Source: a bacterium
Lineage (GTDB): Bacteria > Verrucomicrobiota > Verrucomicrobiia > Limisphaerales > RI-55
Length of the DNA stretch: 64,000 bases
Assembly (NCBI GenBank): GCA_016124235.1
Contig: WGOC01000012.1
Span: 1-64,000 of the forward strand
Direction: 5' to 3'
The translations under genes and the position numbers were made by a program. The notes beneath the pieces were generated by a model, which was not told where the DNA came from, searched no databases, and saw nothing but the letters and a program-made list of their open reading frames with translations. Below, in pieces: positions 60,255 to 64,000 of the stretch. The number at the start of each line of letters is the position of its first letter. Position 1 is the stretch's first letter.

Positions 60255-61136
60255 ATGACGAGCTTACCCGAAAACAACCCCGCCGCCGCAACGTCACCAC
60301 CGCGCGCCAGCACGACGCCAGAGTCCGCGCCAAGCAAACCGGCGGCAAATCCAACACCCGGCGGCACGCGCGCCCCAGCGGAAATTGCCCTGACGATCCG
60401 TGACCTCTCGATTTACTTCGGGACCAACAAGGTGCTGAAAGAGATCTCGCTGGATATTCAATCGAAAGCGGTGACGGCGATCATTGGCCCGAGCGGCTGT
60501 GGCAAGTCGACGTTTTTGCGTTCGCTGAACCGGATGCACGAGCTGGTCCCCGAAGCGCGGATGGAGGGTCAGATCCGGCTCTTTGGACACGATATTTACA
60601 GCGCCAATGTCGACCCGGTCGTCGTGCGTCGCCGCGTGGGCATGGTGTTTCAAAAATCGAACCCCTTTCCCACCATGTCCATCGCCGACAACGTGACCGT
60701 GGGCCTGCGCTTGAACGGCATTCGTGATCGCGGATTGCTGGCCGAGCGCACGGAACAAACGCTCCGCATGGCGGCGTTGTGGGACGAAGTGAAGGATCGC
60801 CTGCGATCCCCGGCGATCAGCCTTTCGGGTGGCCAACAACAGCGTTTGTGCATCGCCCGAGCGCTCGCGGTGCAACCGGAACTCTTGTTGATGGACGAAC
60901 CTGCTTCGGCGCTTGACCCCATCGCCACCGCCCGCGTGGAAGAACTGATTCTCGAGCTGAAAAAGGATTACACCATCGTGATCGTCACGCACAACATGCA
61001 GCAGGCAACTCGGATCTCGGATCACACCGCGTTCTTTTATCTCGGTGAACTGGTCGAGTACGACACCACTTCCAAAATCTTCACCAATCCCACCAAACGG
61101 CAGACCGAGGATTACGTCACCGGGCGGTTTGGTTGA
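60255..61136 (+). CDS. pstB: Phosphate ABC transporter ATPase PstB
   Basis: A 293-residue ABC ATPase energising PstCA. Walker A is GPSGCGKST near residue 79, the Q-loop region [12 protein letters not shown] near 129, the signature [15 protein letters not shown] near 192 and Walker [13 protein letters not shown] near 213. An N-terminal tail of about 40 residues rich in Pro, Ala, Ser and Thr precedes the domain; PstB proteins usually lack it. Confidence 0.95.
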   Translation: MTSLPENNPAAATSPPRASTTPESAPSKPAANPTPGGTRAPAEIALTIRDLSIYFGTNKVLKEISLDIQSKAVTAIIGPSGCGKSTFLRSLNRMHELVPEARMEGQIRLFGHDIYSANVDPVVVRRRVGMVFQKSNPFPTMSIADNVTVGLRLNGIRDRGLLAERTEQTLRMAALWDEVKDRLRSPAISLSGGQQQRLCIARALAVQPELLLMDEPASALDPIATARVEELILELKKDYTIVIVTHNMQQATRISDHTAFFYLGELVEYDTTSKIFTNPTKRQTEDYVTGRFG

Positions 61137-61153
61137 TCCGTTGAATTACAATT

Positions 61154-61825
61154 ATGAGCCACCACGAACAGGAAATCGGCGCGCTCAAGGACAAGCTGCT
61201 CACCATGTCGAGCATTGCCGAGCGATCCCTCAAACGCGCCATCGAATCGTTAATCGAGCGCGATGACGAAAAGGCCCGCGAGGTCATCGCGTCGGACAGC
61301 GAACTCGACCGCCTCGAGATGGAAATCGACGAAATGGCGATCAGCCTGCTCGCCAAGGCACCGCTGGCGACCGAGTTGCGATTGATCACGATGGCGATGA
61401 AGTTCAGCCGGGACTTGGAACGGGTCGGCGACGAAACAACGACGATCTGTCGGCGCAGCATTGAATTGGGCCTGGAGCCGCAGCTAAAGCCGTACGTCGA
61501 TGTTCCCAAAATGGCGACCATCGCCCTCGAAATGCTCGGTGACGCGATGAACGCCTTTGTTCATCGGGACCCCGAAAAGGCCCGGCTTATCGTTCCGCGC
61601 GACAAGGAAGTCGACGCCCTGAACAAGCAGCTTCACCGCGAACTTTCCAGCTACATGGTCGAGCGTCCGAGCACGATCACGCGCTGCCTCCATTTGATGA
61701 CGATTTCAAAAAGCCTGGAACGCATCGCCGACCACGCCGCCAACATCGCGGAAGAGGTCGTCTATCTTTTTGAAGGCAAGGATATCCGTCATCCCAATGC
61801 GGGAGAAACCAGTTCACCCAAGTGA
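61154..61825 (+). CDS. phoU: Phosphate signalling protein PhoU
   Basis: A 223-residue all-helical protein of two three-helix repeats that links PstSCAB to the PhoR kinase and holds the Pho response off when phosphate is plentiful. Metal-binding repeats are visible in MKFSRDLERVGDETTTI near residue 75 and SKSLERIADHAANIAEEV near 180. Its stop codon overlaps the GTG of the next gene. Confidence 0.93.
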   Translation: MSHHEQEIGALKDKLLTMSSIAERSLKRAIESLIERDDEKAREVIASDSELDRLEMEIDEMAISLLAKAPLATELRLITMAMKFSRDLERVGDETTTICRRSIELGLEPQLKPYVDVPKMATIALEMLGDAMNAFVHRDPEKARLIVPRDKEVDALNKQLHRELSSYMVERPSTITRCLHLMTISKSLERIADHAANIAEEVVYLFEGKDIRHPNAGETSSPK

Positions 61826-62427
61826 TCCAGGACATGACATTCTGTGGGGAAACCAATTCGATAAAGTCCGCCCGCGCGCGCGTGTTGGTGGTCGACGATG
61901 AAGAGGACATTCGCAATCTCGTGTCCTTCAACCTGCGTGCTGCCGGCCTGGACGTGCTGACCGCGGGGGACGGTGTGGCGGCCATCGAACGGATTCGAAC
62001 CGAGCACCCCGATCTGATCATTCTGGATCTGATGTTGCCGGAAATGGATGGCGTGTCAGTTTGTGAATTAATCCGCAAACTGCCGGAAGCGCAGCACACG
62101 CCCGTGATCATGCTGACGGCGTGGGCGACCGAGCGCGCCCGGACGGTTGGCCTTCAGGCCGGCGCCGACGATTACATCACCAAGCCCTTCAGCCCGCGCG
62201 AACTCGTCAAACGGGTGCAGTCGCTGCTCGCGGTGACGGCCCTTCGAAAGCAGGGCGAATCAAAGCTCACCGTGGAGCATTTGACGATTGATCTCGAATC
62301 CTGCCGGGTCACGGCCGATGGCCGCGAACTCGATTTGAGCACGGAAGATTTTCGCACCCTGACCCGACTTTTTGAAGCGTTGATCCGGCGGCTGGGGCCG
62401 TCGCAGAATTACCATTCCCGTTCCTGA
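61822..62427 (+). CDS. PhoB-like response regulator with truncated winged-helix domain
   Basis: A 201-residue OmpR-family regulator. The receiver is complete: VLVVDDEED near residue 18, phosphoacceptor Asp in LIILDLMLPEMDG near 60, and KPF in DYITKPFSPRELV near 111. The effector domain begins normally (LTIDLESCRVTADGRELDL) but ends after LSTEDFRTLTRLFEALIRRL; the recognition helix and wing are missing. The next regulator gene starts 2 bp after the stop, so the loss is a deletion rather than a frameshift. A start at GTG 61822 overlaps phoU; ATG 61834 is the alternative. Confidence 0.82.
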   Translation: MIQDMTFCGETNSIKSARARVLVVDDEEDIRNLVSFNLRAAGLDVLTAGDGVAAIERIRTEHPDLIILDLMLPEMDGVSVCELIRKLPEAQHTPVIMLTAWATERARTVGLQAGADDYITKPFSPRELVKRVQSLLAVTALRKQGESKLTVEHLTIDLESCRVTADGRELDLSTEDFRTLTRLFEALIRRLGPSQNYHSRS

Positions 62428-62429
62428 AC

Positions 62430-63179
62430 ATGACTTTCACCGCCATCATGAGCACCAAACGGAAAGCGCCCGACAAGGCACCACCATTTCGAGTCAAACC
62501 CCGAATCCTGGTTGTCGACGACGAACCGGACGCGCTGGAGTTGATCGGCTTCAATCTGCGCAACGCTGGGTTTGAAATCTCCACCGCGGAAGATGGCGAG
62601 CGCGCGTTGAAAATGGCCCGCGACCTCCAGCCCGACTTGATCATCCTCGACGTGATGCTGCCGGAGGTGGACGGCCTCGAAGTTTGCAAAATCATTCGGC
62701 GCGACCCCGTCACCGCCGGCATCCCGGTGATCATGCTCACTGCCAAGGCGGCCGAAGTGGATCGCGTGTTGGGACTCGAACTGGGCGCCGACGACTACGT
62801 CACCAAACCGTTCAGCCCTCGCGAGCTGGTTTTGCGCGTGAAGAACATGCTGCGGCGCGGCCTGTTGCCCGAGGAAAAGATCGACCAGATCAAGGCCGGT
62901 GAATTGTTGATCGACATCCCCAAGCACCTCGTGCTCGTGGCGGGCCAGCCGGTGGATTTAACCGCCACCGAATTCAAATTGCTGACTTTGCTCGCTCAAC
63001 GCAAAGGTCGCGTGCAATCGCGTGACCAACTCCTCCAGGACGTGTGGGAATACGATTCGATCATCGACACCCGCACGGTCGACACACACATGCGCCGCCT
63101 GCGGGAGAAGTTGGGGAACGCAGCGAAATACCTCGATACGGTCCGCGGCGTTGGCTACCGCTTCGTCGAAATCGAATAA
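62430..63179 (+). CDS. phoB: PhoB-like response regulator
   Basis: A 249-residue OmpR/PhoB-family transcription factor. The receiver has LVVDDEPDALELIGFNLRN near residue 27, the phosphoacceptor Asp in LIILDVMLPEVDG near 71 and KPFSPREL near 124. The winged-helix domain is complete: LTATEFKLLTLLAQRKG, SRDQLLQDVWEYD, TVDTHMRRLREKLG and VRGVGYRFVE. It is the obvious candidate to bind the two Pho-box arrays. Start ATG 62430 or 62448. A PhoR kinase gene does not follow. Confidence 0.9.
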   Translation: MTFTAIMSTKRKAPDKAPPFRVKPRILVVDDEPDALELIGFNLRNAGFEISTAEDGERALKMARDLQPDLIILDVMLPEVDGLEVCKIIRRDPVTAGIPVIMLTAKAAEVDRVLGLELGADDYVTKPFSPRELVLRVKNMLRRGLLPEEKIDQIKAGELLIDIPKHLVLVAGQPVDLTATEFKLLTLLAQRKGRVQSRDQLLQDVWEYDSIIDTRTVDTHMRRLREKLGNAAKYLDTVRGVGYRFVEIE

Positions 63180-63185
63180 GCCGGG

Positions 63186-64000
63186 TCAGCCGCGCTTTTC
63201 GATCAACTCACGGAATTCCTGAAACAGCGGCGTGCTGTCGTGCGGACCGGGCGACGCCTCCGGATGATATTGCACACAAAACACCGGCTTCGTTTTGTGC
63301 CGCAATCCTTCGACCGTCTGGTCGTTCAAATTGATCCGATCGACTGCGACGGCAGCAGGTAGTGATTTGGCATCGACCGCGAACCCATGGTTCTGCGACG
63401 TGATTTCCACGCGACCGGACTGCAAGTCTTTCACCGGCTGGTTGCCGCCCCGATGGCCAAACTTCAATTTAAACGTCTTGCCGCCAAATGCCTGCCCCAA
63501 AATTTGATGTCCCAGGCAAATCCCGAACATCGGAACGCCTGAATCAACCAGCTTCTTGACATTCTGAACAATGTATCCCAGCGCGGCCGGATCACCCGGA
63601 CCATTGCTTAGAAAAATGCCCGCCGGCTTGTGTTTCAACGCCTCCTCGGCCGAGGTCGTCGCAGGCAGCACGTTGATTTTGAAACCGTGCTGACGCAGCC
63701 TCCGGGCGATGTTGTATTTCATCCCGAAATCGAACGCGACAATCGGAATGTCCGCCGGCGGAAGGGGTTTGCGAAGTTGCCGGTATTCGCCTTCCTCAAG
63801 GCCAAACCGCAACCGAAATGCGGCGCTTTGTTCGTCCTTCGCATCCCAGTCAAACGCATCTTTGTGGGTGACTTCCTTGACGTAGTCCTGACCTACCATC
63901 CCGTGCCAGCCTTTGGCCTTGGCGATCGCTTCCTCATCGGGACAATCGCGCGTCGAAAGGTAGCCGTTCATCGCGCCGCGCACGCGGAGCTTCTTGGTCA
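63186..64000 (-). CDS. carA: Carbamoyl-phosphate synthase small subunit, N-terminus beyond the window
   Basis: The C-terminal part (about 270 residues) of CarA, which supplies ammonia from glutamine for carbamoyl phosphate in arginine and pyrimidine synthesis. The class I glutaminase triad is present: nucleophile Cys in FGICLGHQILGQAFGG, and His and Glu in VQYHPEASPGPHDS. SNGPGDP and DFGMKYNIARRL precede it. The frame is open to the right edge (upstream residues end KKLRVRGAMNGYLST), so the start lies outside. It converges on phoB, leaving 6 bp. Confidence 0.95.
   Translation of the reverse strand, partial: TKKLRVRGAMNGYLSTRDCPDEEAIAKAKGWHGMVGQDYVKEVTHKDAFDWDAKDEQSAAFRLRFGLEEGEYRQLRKPLPPADIPIVAFDFGMKYNIARRLRQHGFKINVLPATTSAEEALKHKPAGIFLSNGPGDPAALGYIVQNVKKLVDSGVPMFGICLGHQILGQAFGGKTFKLKFGHRGGNQPVKDLQSGRVEITSQNHGFAVDAKSLPAAVAVDRINLNDQTVEGLRHKTKPVFCVQYHPEASPGPHDSTPLFQEFRELIEKRG

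Overview
The window looks like chromosome of a Verrucomicrobiota bacterium, most likely of the Limisphaerales/Pedosphaera type. This is inferred from gene content: several pseudopilins with the SNELSVPK block, three secreted PQQ-like beta-propeller proteins, a CRTAC1-type FG-GAP protein, a cytochrome c/sorbosone dehydrogenase fusion, few Shine-Dalgarno sites, and frequent GTG/TTG starts with 4-nt ATGA/GTGA/TTGA overlaps. No rRNA, CRISPR array, prophage or intact transposon was seen. Two tRNA genes are present, Leu(CAG) and Tyr(GUA).

Layout. 1-5 kb: partial FG-GAP protein, glycoside hydrolase with a PA14 module, unknown secreted protein. 5-9 kb: LarE, DUF4230, periplasmic carbonic anhydrase, HemB. 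9-14.5 kb: FHA protein, MnmC-like methyltransferase, HDOD protein, DEDD exonuclease-like protein, GNAT-cNMP fusion. 14.5-23 kb: tRNA-Leu, major pseudopilin, epimerase, PQQ-like protein, and a TPR-PilT-TPR operon. 23-29 kb: SDR, rRNA methyltransferase, REP-like element, cytochrome c/sorbosone dehydrogenase, DUF554. 29-32.5 kb: TonB/ExbB/ExbD/TPR operon. 33-37 kb: EhpF-like adenylating enzyme, EhpG-like aldehyde dehydrogenase and Fe-alcohol dehydrogenase. 37-43 kb: two PQQ-like proteins divergent from a MarR regulator, and a CocE hydrolase. 43-47 kb: three tandem pseudopilins and a TVP38-type membrane protein. 47-53 kb: ffh, tRNA-Tyr, mrp, hicBA, ychF, ABM protein, aroF. 53.7-63.2 kb: a phosphate-starvation region. 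The window ends in carA.

Three points stand out. (1) Upstream of the DAHP synthase gene is what reads as a complete classical transcription attenuator: a 23-codon leader peptide with nine Phe/Tyr/Trp codons, mutually exclusive stems, and a terminator with a T6 tail. (2) The 53.7-63.2 kb region carries two Pho-box-like arrays of 11-bp repeats. One precedes a PlcP-like phospholipase C overlapping a glycosyltransferase gene, which suggests phospholipid-to-glycolipid remodelling. The other precedes a porin followed by pstS, pstC, pstA, pstB, phoU and two phoB-like regulators, the first with a truncated DNA-binding domain. (3) A stand-alone adenylating domain of EhpF size sits beside an aldehyde-dehydrogenase-fold protein and an alcohol dehydrogenase, a plausible two-protein carboxylate reductase plus alcohol-forming step outside any phenazine cluster.

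All family assignments come from reading the sequence; no database search was run.
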